From NCBI RefSeq assembly GCF_963676685.1, contig NC_092356.1, forward strand, positions 48,261,601-48,325,600: 64,000 nucleotides of DNA, in the 5' to 3' direction. Source of the stretch: Mytilus edulis (lineage: Eukaryota; Mollusca; Bivalvia; Mytilida; Mytilidae). Below are positions 33,821 to 47,800 of this stretch, in pieces; position 1 is the stretch's first letter; every line of letters begins with the position of its first letter. Made by a program: the position numbers and the translations under genes. The notes beneath the pieces were generated by a model that saw only the letters and a program-made list of their open reading frames with translations, did no database searches and was not told the DNA's origin.

Positions 33821-35218
33821 TATACAGGTCGAATACACATAACCTACCTTCTTTATAGAATGGTAAAATGCCTACTCTTGTTACAACCTGCTTGTTTGCG
33901 ACTTTAAATAATTGTAGTAAAGATATATGTACAGTTGAAATATATTGTATTGTGTATGAAATTATCTGTAAATTTAAACATGAAAAACATTGAATAGGAA
34001 TGCATTTCTATAAATAGTATTGAGGATTTACGTAAACAACGTAACATATTTGAACATGTCACTAATTAAATTTATTTGAAAGGTAATGCAAAGATGACAT
34101 AGATACAATGAAAATAGAATTAGACGATATATAAGTATATCTGCTTGCATATTCCACTGTTTATTTCTCGCTTTATGCTTGACAATATACTAAATATAGT
34201 AATAAAAAAACTATTGATGAAATTCGAATATAATAACTATATAGTTATCGTAGTGAACTGCATGATGATGTTAACAATACCTGTTATAATATGTAAGCCT
34301 TCTGTTTTGCGATGTTCGTAGACAAGCAACTGCATGAACAGTAGAATAGCGAAAGTTAACGGTTTTCTCCTTTACTTACTACTTGTAACGCATGCGTTCA
34401 TTAACTATACAGTTTAGATATCGTATTACGATCTATATGGTTTTTATATATATTTAAAAACACGTAATTTACTCCACTTTGCATTCTTACCTATATATAT
34501 ATAATTGAAGTCATATGATAGTTAAAAATATTTCAAGTTTTCCTTTGTTTTTATTAATTCTTGCATGCTAGAATCATTATAACAACAACTAAAGTAAGAA
34601 CCGAAACAACAAATAATTAAGAAGGTGCGGACGATTGTAGATCATATCCAGGCATAAATAGACTTACTTATAATGAGAGCTTCTGACTTAAACATGATAT
34701 TTCGCGTGAAAGAATTCAAAAGCGCTTACTTAAATCAATCAGTTCAGAATGCATACAACAAAAGGATCGTCGACATCTCTCGTCAAAGATGATATAAAAA
34801 TAGACCTGATTTGATAAATATTAGAATGGATTTCGTCAGAAGTAAAGATAATAATACTTTGACTAAAACACAACAGAAAAATATAAAATATGAAACCAAG
34901 ACTTTAGAAATGTCATGCGTCTGAAGCGTTTTCTTTTGGATATATCTTCATTAGGAGCGCTCAATCCAAATATGTATTAGCCACGAAAGATTAAGAAACC
35001 AGACAGTTTATCAAAAATAGAGATAAATTAGAGACTTATTTAAGGTGATCTAATTGCATTTAAGATTTATATGGATGATGCAAAACTTTACGTATAATAG
35101 AATATCACCTTGATAACAATGATGATGAAATAGATCATAAACTATAATTAAGTGATGTCACTGCCAAATCTGCAAGATAAACCTGATTCGCGTCTGACGT
35201 ACAAAATATAAGGCTGGC

Positions 35219-35443
35219 ATGCTTGATGAGATTTTTTTACAATCTCTGGGTAGAATTCATTGCTCCTGCTCAGACTTTGTAAAACGTCATCAGTGTCTGA
35301 ACAGAAATTTGATGAACCAGGGGTATTTCAAAGAACGTCTTGGTGTCCCTTTTTCAAAAATTTCAGTGGAAGGTATCAAGGCTTTGTTGGTTAATATTCA
35401 ACAAGAAACTTCTCGAATAATACACGATAATCCCGAAGCATAG
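35219..35443 (+). pseudogene. Retroelement protein relic (X3 copy, frame open)
   Basis: Same protein as 31,641-31,865. The codon that is a stop in X1 is TCA (Ser) here. Confidence 0.35.
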
Positions 35444-36404
35444 ATTCTGGGTACTGACGTTGTAGGTCATCTTAATAACGTGTTAGACATATTGGTTCCC
35501 AATGCTCGTCATCTCGTATTTTATATAACCCATCGACTTTTTCGATGCGAGCATCAATGATTAGTGTTTTGTCAAGAAATCAGACCCATGCATGCTTAAC
35601 ACGATATCCCATCATTTCATATTTGATCTTCTTAAAATTCTTCCATGATCGAATTATGAATTAAACAAATTTTCGAAGAAATATCAAAATATTAAAAAGG
35701 TGTACGACCGTAATTCCGTTTCAAGCAAACATTGACTTACTCAAGATGAGAGTTTAGGCCAACACAGAGGAATATGAATCATCAGACTTCTTCGTATATT
35801 GAATTCGGAATGTATACGGCAAAAGAACATCTCTCGTCAATGGTGTTGTAAAATTAAGTAATGATTTTATAGATATATGAATGGATTTGTCGAAAGTAAC
35901 GACAAAAAAACAACTTTCGATTTAGACATCACAGAAAAAGTACAAATCGTCAAAAAGAAGAGTCATTCTAGTGAGACGAAATCAAGGTTCCAATTCCTGA
36001 GCTTACAACGACGACGGACGCCAAGTGATGAGAAAAGCTCACGTGGTCCTTTGGGTCAGGTAAGCTAAAAATGTAAGATTTGGATAGATAACCAAACAGG
36101 ACGTTGGACCACATGCATGTGTACCATTGGAAGAAAGTATAGAAAAAACTAATCTTTGGAAACAAACAGGCAAATTAACATAGGAAGCGAAGAAGCTGTT
36201 CAGGATATCTGAGCTACTCGAGATCAAAAGCGTCATTTAGAATCACTTTATTTGGAATCGGGATGGGAAAAGTTAAAAATCAGAAGGAACAAATATTTTT
36301 TTTTAAACTAGAATATGAATATAGATGTTCCAGAACACTTATCATATTTGAAACCTCCTACCTTCACTAAAACAAACAATAAAAATCTACGAAAAGGTTG
36401 AAAT

Positions 36405-36907
36405 ATATCGTCGCTGTTATGCAAAAACCTCGTATCTCAATTTTTTGTGGAAATCTTTTTATTGATTATTTAGAATTAAATATGTATGTTCCACTGTATG
36501 CGAAAATATCTGATCTTCTAACCAATCATTAACCTGAATTCTGACATGTGACGAAAAAGTGTAGTCGGATTGGTGAGACATTTTGTTGTTCGAAAATATC
36601 GTATCTCAAAAGAAAAACACACGGCACGGCAGCTGGCATCATAACAGCTACAGTTTACTGAATCAATTTTAGGTTCTCAAAGCTAATAAAGCTTAGAAAT
36701 AATATGAAAAGCTTTTAAAATACAATATAGGTGCAGACATTTTTGCTCGTCTTGGTAATTTATTGGTTAGAAGATCAGATATTTTCGCATACAGTGGAAC
36801 ATACACATTAAATCTAAATAATCGATAAAAAGATTTCAGTTTTTACTGCCTGGTGTAAAATAATCAAAACCTTAGATACGAGGTTTTTGTATAACAGCGA
36901 CGATATA
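36405..36907. mobile_element. 503-bp foldback element (X3 copy)
   Basis: Same element as 12,761-13,263, with inverted ends beginning ATATCGTCGCTGTTAT. Confidence 0.8.
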
Positions 36908-36915
36908 CCAAAAGT

Positions 36916-37023
36916 CCAAACTCGAAGCAGAGTTTCCCTTTTATTCCATCTAATATTAAACTGTGGAATTATCTAGATACAAGTATTAGAAATGAACGCT
37001 CTTTAAATAGTTTTAAATTTTGA
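36916..37023 (+). pseudogene. LINE reverse-transcriptase C-terminal tail (X3 copy)
   Basis: Complete tail ending SLNSFKF and TGA at 37,021-37,023. The X1 deletion corresponds to 37,005-37,295 here. Confidence 0.55.
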
Positions 37024-38566
37024 ATTAGTCAGAAATATTATTAAAACATTCCCCATCAACACCTTTATATCGCACATGTGTTTAGCATGGATTTGTATCT
37101 TAAAAATATTAAACCCAAAGCAATGTGTCCGTGTTGATAGTATTTGGTAATAAACATAATTTCTTGAAAGAAATTCAGTCAACTACTGAACGTAGAAAAT
37201 AAAATAAAACCTATTGATCTAAAACTCTGATACATGCTAATAGCGTGTACAATCTACGACTTTCCTGTTTGAATTGTTTTACATAAGTCATGTTTGGATC
37301 TTTAAAGCTTGCTGTTCGGTGTATGCCAAGGCTCTATACTGAAGGCCTTGCTTTAACCTATAAATGTTTCATTTATACATTGTGCCTTGAATAGAGAGTT
37401 GGCTCATTGGCACTCATACCATATCTTATTGTTTATAAGTATATTGATTGCGAATAAATGGTATGTTCTAATTAATTCTATTGGCACTATTTCTTGTACA
37501 TGTAAATATAAACATATATTGTTTCAATATAATATAAATACTGTGTCTGAAACTTATTCAAACTGTTAGACCTGCAAATTTGTGATAGCAAATTGGTGGT
37601 TTTTTTCTTTGACGGGATTTGAATTAATGTTATTACAACTCTGATTACAAATCAAGTTACAGGAATGAATGGTGAATATTTAAACATACCATGCAGTAAA
37701 AATCCATACATACATTGGATTAGAAATATGTAACTTTAATGTTTGGATCAGTCCTTTTTCTTTGCTTTATGATTCAACCTGAAAGATTATTCACAGTGTA
37801 AGACCTTTAATGTCCAGAAAACAAATATTCACTGAGAGATATGTATACTCTATGGATACCTGTGTTTTGGTATTGCACACGGTCTATTTCTCTGACTGGT
37901 ATTGACGTCTTTACACTAAATCCATTAGATTTTGGATGTGTACCTGTTTTTTTTGTTGTTGTTAGCTTTAAACTAGCAGTCAGTAACTGTGGGTACTCTC
38001 AGATCTGTACTAAAAGCCTTTTTTTTTTTTTATTGTTGTTAGGATGTATAATTACCCTCCTACATCCAGTCTGTGTTTTTGTTACTTATTTTTCTGCTTT
38101 GTACCAATCTAATAAATTAAGCTCGTTTCAACTGATTTATAGTGTGTTCGTATGTTGTACTGTTACACCATTATCCAAGGTGAAGGGTTTGTGCTCCATC
38201 TAACCTGTTTAACCCCTCTTCATACTGTCTGTGCTTGTCCCAAGTCAGGAACCTATAATTCAGTGGTTGACATTTGTTACTGTATATTATATTTGTATCT
38301 TGTTCATTGTTTCTTATTTAAGTCAGGCTGTTAGTATTCTTGTTTGAATTGTTTCACATTTATTATTGCAGGGCCATTTAGAGCAGACTATTCTGAATTG
38401 GTTTTGCTTATGTTTGAAGGTTGTAAAATGATTTAAAGTTGTGTAATTTAGTCTCTAGTGGAGAGTTGTATCATGGTCAATTCTACAACATCATCTTATA
38501 ATAAATATTCAAATTTCTCCATTTTATAAATGCTGCCTTCATCAAGTTAAGTCTTCTGTATGCACT

Positions 38567-41500
38567 TTGATTGGCTAATAAGACCTAACAACAACCTACA
38601 AAATTCAAGGTCAATCACACTACCACGAGACTAATGTTGATTGCCTAATAACATCGAACAACAACCTACAAAACTCAAGGTCAATCACACTACCAAGCGA
38701 CTACTGTTGATTGGCTAATAGCATCAAACATTGACCAACAAACCTCAAGGTCAATCAGACTACCAAGAGACTACTGGTGATTGGCTTATAACATCTAACA
38801 ATAACCTACAAAACTCAAGGTCAATCACACTACCAAGAGACTACTGTTGATTGGCTATTAACATCAAACAAAGACCTACAAAACTCAAGGTCAATCACAC
38901 TACCAAGAGACAACTGTTGATTGGCTAATAACATCAAACAAAGACCTACAAAACTCAAGGTCAATCACACTACCAAGAGACAACTGTTGATTGGCTAATA
39001 ACATCTAACAACAACCTACAAAACTGAAGGTCAATCACACTACCAAGAGACAACTGTTGATTGGCTAATAACATCAAACAAAGACCTACAAAACTGAAGG
39101 TCAATCACACTACCAAGAGACAACTGTTGATTGGCTAATAACATCAAACAAAGACCTACAAAACTCAAGGTCAATCACACTACCAAGAGACAACTGTTGA
39201 TTGGCTAATAACATCAAACAAAGACCTACAAAACTCAAGGTCAATCACACTACCAAGAGACAACTGTTGATTGGCTAATAACATCTAACAACAACCTACA
39301 AAACTGAAGGTCAATCACACTACCAAGAGACAACTGTTGATTGGCTAATAGCATCAAACAAAGACCTACAAAACTGAAGGTCAATCACACTACCAAGAGA
39401 CAACTGTTTATTGGCTAATAGCATCAAACAAAGACCTACAAAACTGAAGGTCAATCACACTACCAAGAGACTACTGTTGATTGGCTAATAACATCAAACA
39501 AAGACCTACAAAACTGAAGGTCAATCACACTACCAAGAGACAACTGTTGATTGGCTAATAACATCAAACAAAGACCTACAAAACTCAAGGTCAATCACAC
39601 TACCAAGAGACAACTGTTGATTGGCTAATAGCATCAAACAAAGACCTACAAAACTGAAGGTCAATCACACTACCAAGAGACAACTGTTGATTGGCTAATA
39701 ACATCAAACAAAGACCTACAAAACTCAAGGTCAATCACACTACCAAGAGACAACTGTTGATTGGCTAATAACATCAAACAAAGACCTACAAAACTCAAGG
39801 TCAATCACACTACCAAGAGACAACTGTTGATTGGCTAATAACATCTAACAACAACCTACAAAACTGAAGGTTAATCACACTACCAAGAGACAACTGTTGA
39901 TTGGCTAATAGCATCAAACAAAGACCTACAAAACTCAAGGTCAATCACACTACCAAGAGACAACTGTTGATTGGCTAATAACATCAAACAAAGACCTACA
40001 AAACTCAAGGTCAATCACACTACCAAGAGACAACTGTTGATTGGCTAATAACATCAAACAAAGACCTACAAAACTCAAGGTCAATCACACTACCAAGAGA
40101 CAACTGTTGATTGGCTAATAACATCTAACAACAACCTACAAAACTGAAGGTTAATCACACTACCAAGAGACAACTGTTGATTGGCTAATAGCATCAAACA
40201 AAGACCTACAAAACTCAAGGTCAATCACACTACCAAGAGACAACTGTTGATTGGCTAATAACATCAAACAAAGACCTACAAAACTCAAGGTCAATCACAC
40301 TACCAAGAGACAACTGTTGATTGGCTAATAACATCAAACAAAGACCTACAAAACTCAAGGTCAATCACACTACCAAGAGACAACTGTTGATTGGCTAATA
40401 ACATCAAACAAAGACCTACAAAACTCAAGGTCAATCACACTACCAAGAGACAACTGTTGATTGGCTAATAACATCTAACAACAACCTACAAAACTGAAGG
40501 TTAATCACACTACCAAGAGACAACTGTTGATTGGCTAATAGCATCAAACAAAGACCTACAAAACTCAAGGTCAATCACACTACCAAGAGACAACTGTTGA
40601 TTGGCTAATAACATCAAACAAAGACCTACAAAACTCAAGGTCAATCACACTACCAAGAGACAACTGTTGATTGGCTAATAACATCAAACAAAGACCTACA
40701 AAACTCAAGGTCAATCACACTACCAAGAGACAACTGTTGATTGGCTAATAGCATCAAACAAAGACCTACAAAACTGAAGGTCAATCACACTACCAAGAGA
40801 CAACTGTTGATTGGCTAATAGCATCAAACAAAGACCTACAAAACTGAAGGTCAATCACACTACCAAGAGACAACTGTTGATTGGCTAATAACATCAAACA
40901 AAGACCTACAAAACTGAAGGTCAATCACACTACCAAGAGACAACTGTTGATTGGCTAATAACATCAAACAAAGACCTACAAAACTGAAGGTCAATCACAC
41001 TACCAAGAGACAACTGTTGATTGGCTAATAACATCTAACAACAACCTACAAAACTCAAGGTCAATCACACTACCAAGAGACAACTGTTGATTGGCTAATA
41101 ACATCAAACAAAGACCTACAAAACTCAAGGTCAATCACACTACCAAGAGACAACTGTTGATTGGCTAATAACATCAAACAAAGACCTACAAAACTCAAGG
41201 TCAATCACACTACCACGAGACAACTGTTGATTGGCTAATAACATCAAACAAAGACCTACAAAACTCAAGGTCAATCACACTACCAAGAGACAACTGTTGA
41301 TTGGCTAATAGCATCAAACAAAGACCTACAAAACTGAAGGTCAATCACACTACCAAGAGACAACTGTTGATTGGCTAATAACATCAAACAAAGACCTACA
41401 AAACTCAAGGTCAATCACACTACCAAGAGACAACTGTTGATTGGCTAATAGCATCAAACAAAGACCTACAAAACTCAAGGTCAATCACACTACCAAGAGA

Positions 41501-43958
41501 CAACTGTTGATTGGCTAATAACATCAAACAAAGACCTACAAAACTCAAGGTCAATCACACTACCAAGAGACAACTGTTGATTGGCTAATAACATCAAACA
41601 AAGACCTACAAAACTGAAGGTCAATCACACTACCAAGAGACAACTGTTGATTGGCTAATAACATCAAACAAAGACCTACAAAACTGAAGGTCAATCACAC
41701 TACCAAGAGACAACTGTTGATTGGCTAATAACATCAAACAAAGACCTACAAAACTGAAGGTCAATCACACTACCAAGAGACAACTGTTGATTGGCTAATA
41801 ACATCAAACAAAGACCTACAAAACTCAAGGTCAATCACACTACCAAGAGACAACTGTTGATTGGCTAATAACATCTAACAACAACCTACAAAACTGAAGG
41901 TCAATCACACTACCAAGAGACAACTGTTGATTGGCTAATAGCATCAAACAAAGACCTACAAAACTGAAGGTCAATCACACTACCAAGAGACAACTGTTGA
42001 TTGGCTAATAACATCAAACAAAGACCTACAAAACTGAAGGTCAATCACACTACCAAGAGACAACTGTTGATTGGCTAATAACATCAAACAAAGACCTACA
42101 AAACTCAAGGTCAATCACACTACCAAGAGACAACTGTTGATTGGCTAATAACATCTAACAACAACCTACAAAACTGAAGGTCAATCACACTACCAAGAGA
42201 CAACTGTTGATTGGCTAATAACATCTAACAACAACCTACAAAACTGAAGGTTAATCACACTACCAAGAGACAACTGTTGATTGGCTAATAACATCAAACA
42301 AAGACCTACAAAACTCAAGGTCAATCACACTACCAAGAGACAACTGTTGATTGGCTAATAACATCAAACAAAGACCTACAAAACTGAAGGTCAATCACAC
42401 TACCAAGAGACAACTGTTGATTGGCTAATAACATCAAACAAAGACCTACAAAACTCAAGGTCAATCACACTACCAAGAGACAACTGTTGATTGGCTAATA
42501 ACATCTAACAACAACCTACAAAACTGAAGGTCAATCACACTACCAAGAGACAACTGTTGATTGGCTAATAACATCAAACAAAGACCTACAAAACTGAAGG
42601 TCAATCACACTACCAAGAGACAACTGTTGATTGGCTAATAACATCAAACAAAGACCTACAAAACTCAAGGTCAATCACACTACCAAGAGACAACTGTTGA
42701 TTGGCTAATAACATCTAACAACAACCTACAAAACTGAAGGTCAATCACACTACCAAGAGACAACTGTTGATTGGCTAATAACATCTAACAACAACCTACA
42801 AAACTGAAGGTTAATCACACTACCAAGAGACAACTGTTGATTGGCTAATAACATCAAACAAAGACCTACAAAACTCAAGGTCAATCACACTACCAAGAGA
42901 CAACTGTTGATTGGCTAATAGCATCAAACAAAGACCTACAAAACTGAAGGTCAATCACACTACCAAGAGACAACTGTTGATTGGCTAATAGCATCAAACA
43001 AAGACCTACAAAACTGAAGGTCAATCACACTACCAAGAGACAACTGTTGATTGGCTAATAGCATCAAACAAAGACCTACAAAACTGAAGGTCAATCACAC
43101 TACCAAGAGACAACTGTTGATTGGCTAATAACATCAAACAAAGACCTACAAAACTGAAGGTCAATCACACTACCAAGAGACAACTGTTGATTGGCTAATA
43201 GCATCAAACAAAGACCTACAAAACTCAAGGTCAATCACACTACCAAGAGACAACTGTTGATTGGCTAATAACATCAAACAAAGACCTACAAAACTCAAGG
43301 TCAATCACACTACCAAGAGACAACTGTTGATTGGCTAATAACATCAAACAAAGACCTACAAAACTCAAGGTCAATCACACTACCAAGAGACAACTGTTGA
43401 TTGGCTAATAACATCTAACAACAACCTACAAAACTGAAGGTTAATCACACTACCAAGAGACAACTGTTGATTGGCTAATAACATCTAACAACAACCTACA
43501 AAACTCAAGGTCAATCACACTACCAAGAGACAACTGTTGATTGGCTAATAACATCAAACAAAGACCTACAAAACTCAAGGTCAATCACACTACCAAGAGA
43601 CAACTGTTGATTGGCTAATAACATCTAACAAAGACCTACAAAACTCAAGGTCAATCACACTACCAAGAGACAACTGTTGATTGGCTAATAGCATCAAACA
43701 AAGACCTACAAAACTCAAGGTCAATCACACTACCAAGAGACAACTGTTGATTGGCTAATAACATCAAACAAAGACCTACAAAACTCAAGGTCAATCACAC
43801 TACCAAGAGACAACTGTTGATTGGCTAATAACATCAAACAAAGACCTACAAAACTCAAGGTCAATCACACTACCAAGAGACAACTGTTGATTGGCTAATA
43901 ACATCTAACAACAACCTACAAAACTCCAGGTCAATCACACTACCAATAGTCAACTGGT
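38567..43958 (+). repeat. 70-bp satellite array R3, about 77 copies
   Basis: Same unit and direction as R1, with the same four degenerate copies at the left edge (38,567-38,850). The final unit merges into a dispersed repeat ('caactggtgaaaataaactc'). The two-kilobase internal duplication of R2 is not present at this length. Confidence 0.95.
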
Positions 43959-44838
43959 GAAAATAAACTCATCATAGATACCAGGACTAAAATTTTACAT
44001 GAGTGCTTTGTCTTCAAAAGACTCATCAGTGACGCTCAAATCCAAAAATGTTTAAAAGGCCAAATAAAGTACGAAGTTGAAGAGCATTGAGGACCAAAAA
44101 TTCCTAAATATACAATAAATATATAATGGAAGACTAGAACAGTATTTGAAATTTTAATATTTTCTACAAAACATATTTTAAACTGTATACATTTTATACT
44201 TTCAATCTACGATTACATGTAGCTTTAATCTACACTATACATATATGAAACTTAATATAAATAACATTTGTACCTGAACTGAACATTCTAGACAATTTTT
44301 TCCATGTGGTTTTTAATCAGTTTTAAAAAAAAGGTGAGCTAAACATATGCCAAAAATCTAAACTCAGGAGAATCAGTAGAAATTTTGCAATTACAATTAT
44401 TAAATGGATGTGCTGTTTTTGTTGAAAAAAATGTTGTTTTAAAACTTGCACCCAAAAAATATTTAACAGAAAAAAAATATCAATGTCCATTAGGACTTTT
44501 AAAATTTCTTACTATAACCATATGAAATCTTTTTAGGATTTGAGGTATTAAAGTTTTATTTGAAGTTTGGAATATCAGGTATTTCTTTTTTGGGAAGATA
44601 TGTATGGTATACTTTTAATTTTAAATGAAATGGAAAATCTTCATTATCTTCAGAGGATATCTGATTCAAGAAATGAAATGGATGTTGGATTTCTTTCTTC
44701 CTTAAACATCAGACAAAAATTGAAAACTTCACGTTTAAATCTTTATATGAATTAAATTCAACACATCATTTAAAGTATCTACCATCTGGTACAAAAAAGT
44801 CACAAATAATTATAAATCTCTCTAAAAGTTGGTTGCTA
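43959..44838 (-). other. 3' flank of PPP1R35
   Basis: TTTATT at 44,555-44,560 (AATAAA on the minus strand) is the likely polyadenylation signal. The distal part (43,959-44,110) is a dispersed bivalve repeat that borders the satellite. Confidence 0.6.
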
Positions 44839-47800
44839 TCACTTTTTCTTCACACTGAAGTAACTATTATTGTCCCAGACTCTGTTGTGACGGTATAAAT
44901 CAAAAGCTCTAAAATGACTAGCTGTAGATAAAGATTCTGATGGAGTTGATAGACCAGGAAGTGAAAACTCTCCTTGTTCTTTTTGTAACTCTGTGGTGAA
45001 GAATTCCATCAAATCTGGTTCATTGGAATGTTTAACTGTCTGTAAAAAAAAATATTTGATGAATAAAACAAATGATAAGACCATATAAATTCATCTCAAC
45101 TGTTAGGTTGTAACCACCAGTGTGGCATTTGCTTACCTTTTCAGAGCACCTGAAACCACTATTATTGGTAGTGTTCATGATTCTCAAACTTTAGTTTTTC
45201 ATGTTGTGTTCTGTTGTTTGTCTTGCGGTTGTTTTCCTTTTTTCCATGATTTTGTCAGTTTGTTTTAGACTTCCTTGTTTGAGTGTCCACTTGGTATCTG
45301 TTGCTCTCTTTCAGTTTCAGATAGTTACTAATTTAATAACTAGATATATGCAATGCAACTTTTATGCCATATTTGTATTTGGTGCATGGTACATTTTATG
45401 TCTTGCTCTATGCAATAAAATAAAATTGGTTATGTTTTTTCAATTGTACGGGCTGCATTTGAATATTTATATTGTTTACTTTTTTTTTCATACATGTATG
45501 TGTGTATTGAAATTTGATACAGTATGAGATATGTAAAGGAATTTTGTTGAAGACTGTATGTTGACTGCTGAATGACTTTTGCATTCCTCTAAAATATACA
45601 CCAAATCTCCTTTTATTCATATTTATCTCAAATCAACTATATTATTCCCATTACAACATACCTGAGATTTGGGTCTGCTTGTTTTACTTGATACTTTGCT
45701 AGATTTAGTCTGCTCCACTTGATTACATAAGTCCTCCACAGGAATCTCCAGGCTTACCAATCCACTAAACATGCTGTCTTTTGTGTTCAGTTTTGATGTA
45801 GCCTGTTAAATATAAAGAAATTACTGGTATTTCATCAAATGATAAAAACAACAGATTTATTAGTATAATATTCCTTACTTTAACTTAATGTTGTCTTCAA
45901 CCACTCTTTAGCATGTACCCAATTAAATTATGTAGATAAGTTAACACAAATTACATTGTACATGTTGTATGTAACAATTACTTAAACTTTTGTGTATTTT
46001 CCCCATGGATCAATCCTTCTGTAAAAAGATAGCACATGTACAATGTATTCAATGATTTATAAATACATGTATATAAGCTTTTCCATAAAAAATTGAAAAA
46101 GGCAAAACAGGCAAAATGTATAAAAGCACTGATTATTTATCAATTTTTGAAAATTGTAAATCAAATTTGAGATGTATTTTTTCTGGTTTTATTGGGTTTC
46201 ATGGCTGCTGCATGGTTTTGTATACCATACATTTCTTTACATGTAAGTTCAATTTTTAAGAAAACCTTCTTTTTGATATTGTATGACAAAATAAACATGA
46301 AAATCTGAATTAAGTAAACATTTGTTAGTCTTGTATTATTTTAATTTTAGTTTCTTGTGTACAATTTGGAAATTAGTATGGCGTTCATTATCACTGGACT
46401 AGTATATATTTGTTTAGGGGCCAGCTGAAGGACGCCTCCGGGTGCGGGAATTTCTCGCTACATTGAAGACCTGTTGGTGACCCTCTGCTGTTGTTTTTTA
46501 TTTGGGCGGGTTGTTGTCTCTTTGACACATTCCCCATTTCCATTCTCAATTTTATTAAATTACTCCATCAGTGGTTACCATTGCTGTCATAATCATATTC
46601 ATAAGTTGAAGATTATATATATCTTATTAATATTCAAGAAATATTGTGTCTTTTATCCATGTTCCAAAACATAATTTCATATCACCAAGGGCTTAGGCAT
46701 CATGCAAAATCTTAAAAATTGATTCTATTAACATGATAAAGCCTTTTCAAATCTTACCCATTTCGTTGACATATTTTTACTTTAAGTTGCAAAATTGAAC
46801 CTATTTCTATAACTTATTATTACCTTTTCTGTTATTTCTGTTTTCTTAGTATCTGACAGTTGTAATTTCTTCTCTAAAGCTTTTGCTACATCAATTTCAC
46901 TGTCTTTTATCTGCTGTAGTTCTGTTCGCATCCTTAAAGTACTGTTGTACTCAGGCCTTTTAAACACATGTTCATATTCTGAGTTGTCTGGCATACCATC
47001 CGAAAATGGATAATTATAGTCTGATAAAGGAGGCTGTCCAGCCGTCTCTCTTTTTACTTTAACTTTGCGTTTTGGGGCAGAATCTCCTTGACCTTTTATA
47101 TGTACCTGCTCTTTTTCAGAGTTGGAAGAAGAATCTGGTTTCTTAATGTCTTTATGTTTTGATCTGGTTTCCTGAGTTTTATGATTTTGTATATGGCAGA
47201 CAGGTCTGGTATCAGTTTGTTCATTGTATATAACTTCAGGTAACACTGAGGTTTGTTCATGTTTACTGATAGTATCTGTCTGATCCTGATTTGTTGATTT
47301 TTTGTCAAAATGATCAGCTAATTTCATTTCCTTTGATTGGTCACTGCCATGCAGAGGAACATAAACAGTTTTATTATTCACCTTATTTACTGTATATTGA
47401 GTTGGCTTATTTTTAGATTTGTTTTCACTTTTAGACGAGGAATCAATGAGATCCTTAGCATTATCATCACTATACGATGCTGGTTTGTATGGCTTTCCTG
47501 GTCGACATCTTGAAAACAGAAACGAAGACTCCTCATCCCCACCCTCACTTGATCCTCTAGAGTCATCCAATTCAAATCTTACCCTGTGTTGACCCTTGAA
47601 CTTTCCATCTTCACAAACCCCATTTCTTAAATTACTTTTATGTTCTTTATCATTGGGTTCTAAGGCTTTTTCTGGGGTCAAGGTTAAGTCCAAATCAGGG
47701 TCAATTAAAGTGTTCCTGTTTATTTTGGTTGGCACAGGGGCATTAAACTGTCTTCCTTGTAGATTGTTAAATTTCCCTGCTGATGATTTTTCAGGAGTTA

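Larger units (their letters stand above)
33821..38566 (+). repeat. X module, copy 3 (forward, 5'-shortened)
   Basis: It starts at the equivalent of X1 position 10,177 and otherwise has everything in X2 in opposite direction. It ends at the degenerate first satellite units ('gtatgcactttgattggcta'). Confidence 0.9.
33821..47785. repeat. Right arm of the giant palindrome
   Basis: X(+) 33,821-38,566, R(+) 38,567-43,958 and P(-) 43,959-47,785. The outer limit is the point in PPP1R35 exon 1 ('catcagcaggg' read on the minus strand) where the left copy switches to satellite. Confidence 0.95.

Noticed and set aside
37841..38334. Open frames of 60-120 codons in the X modules (also 13,906-14,398 and 28,750-29,243)
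   Set aside because: They fall in a dispersed repeat that also occurs in SDHB intron 1 with the frame broken, and have no domain.
14631..43958. CRISPR-like array
   Set aside because: The 70-bp units are contiguous with no unique spacers and the host is an animal; it is a satellite.
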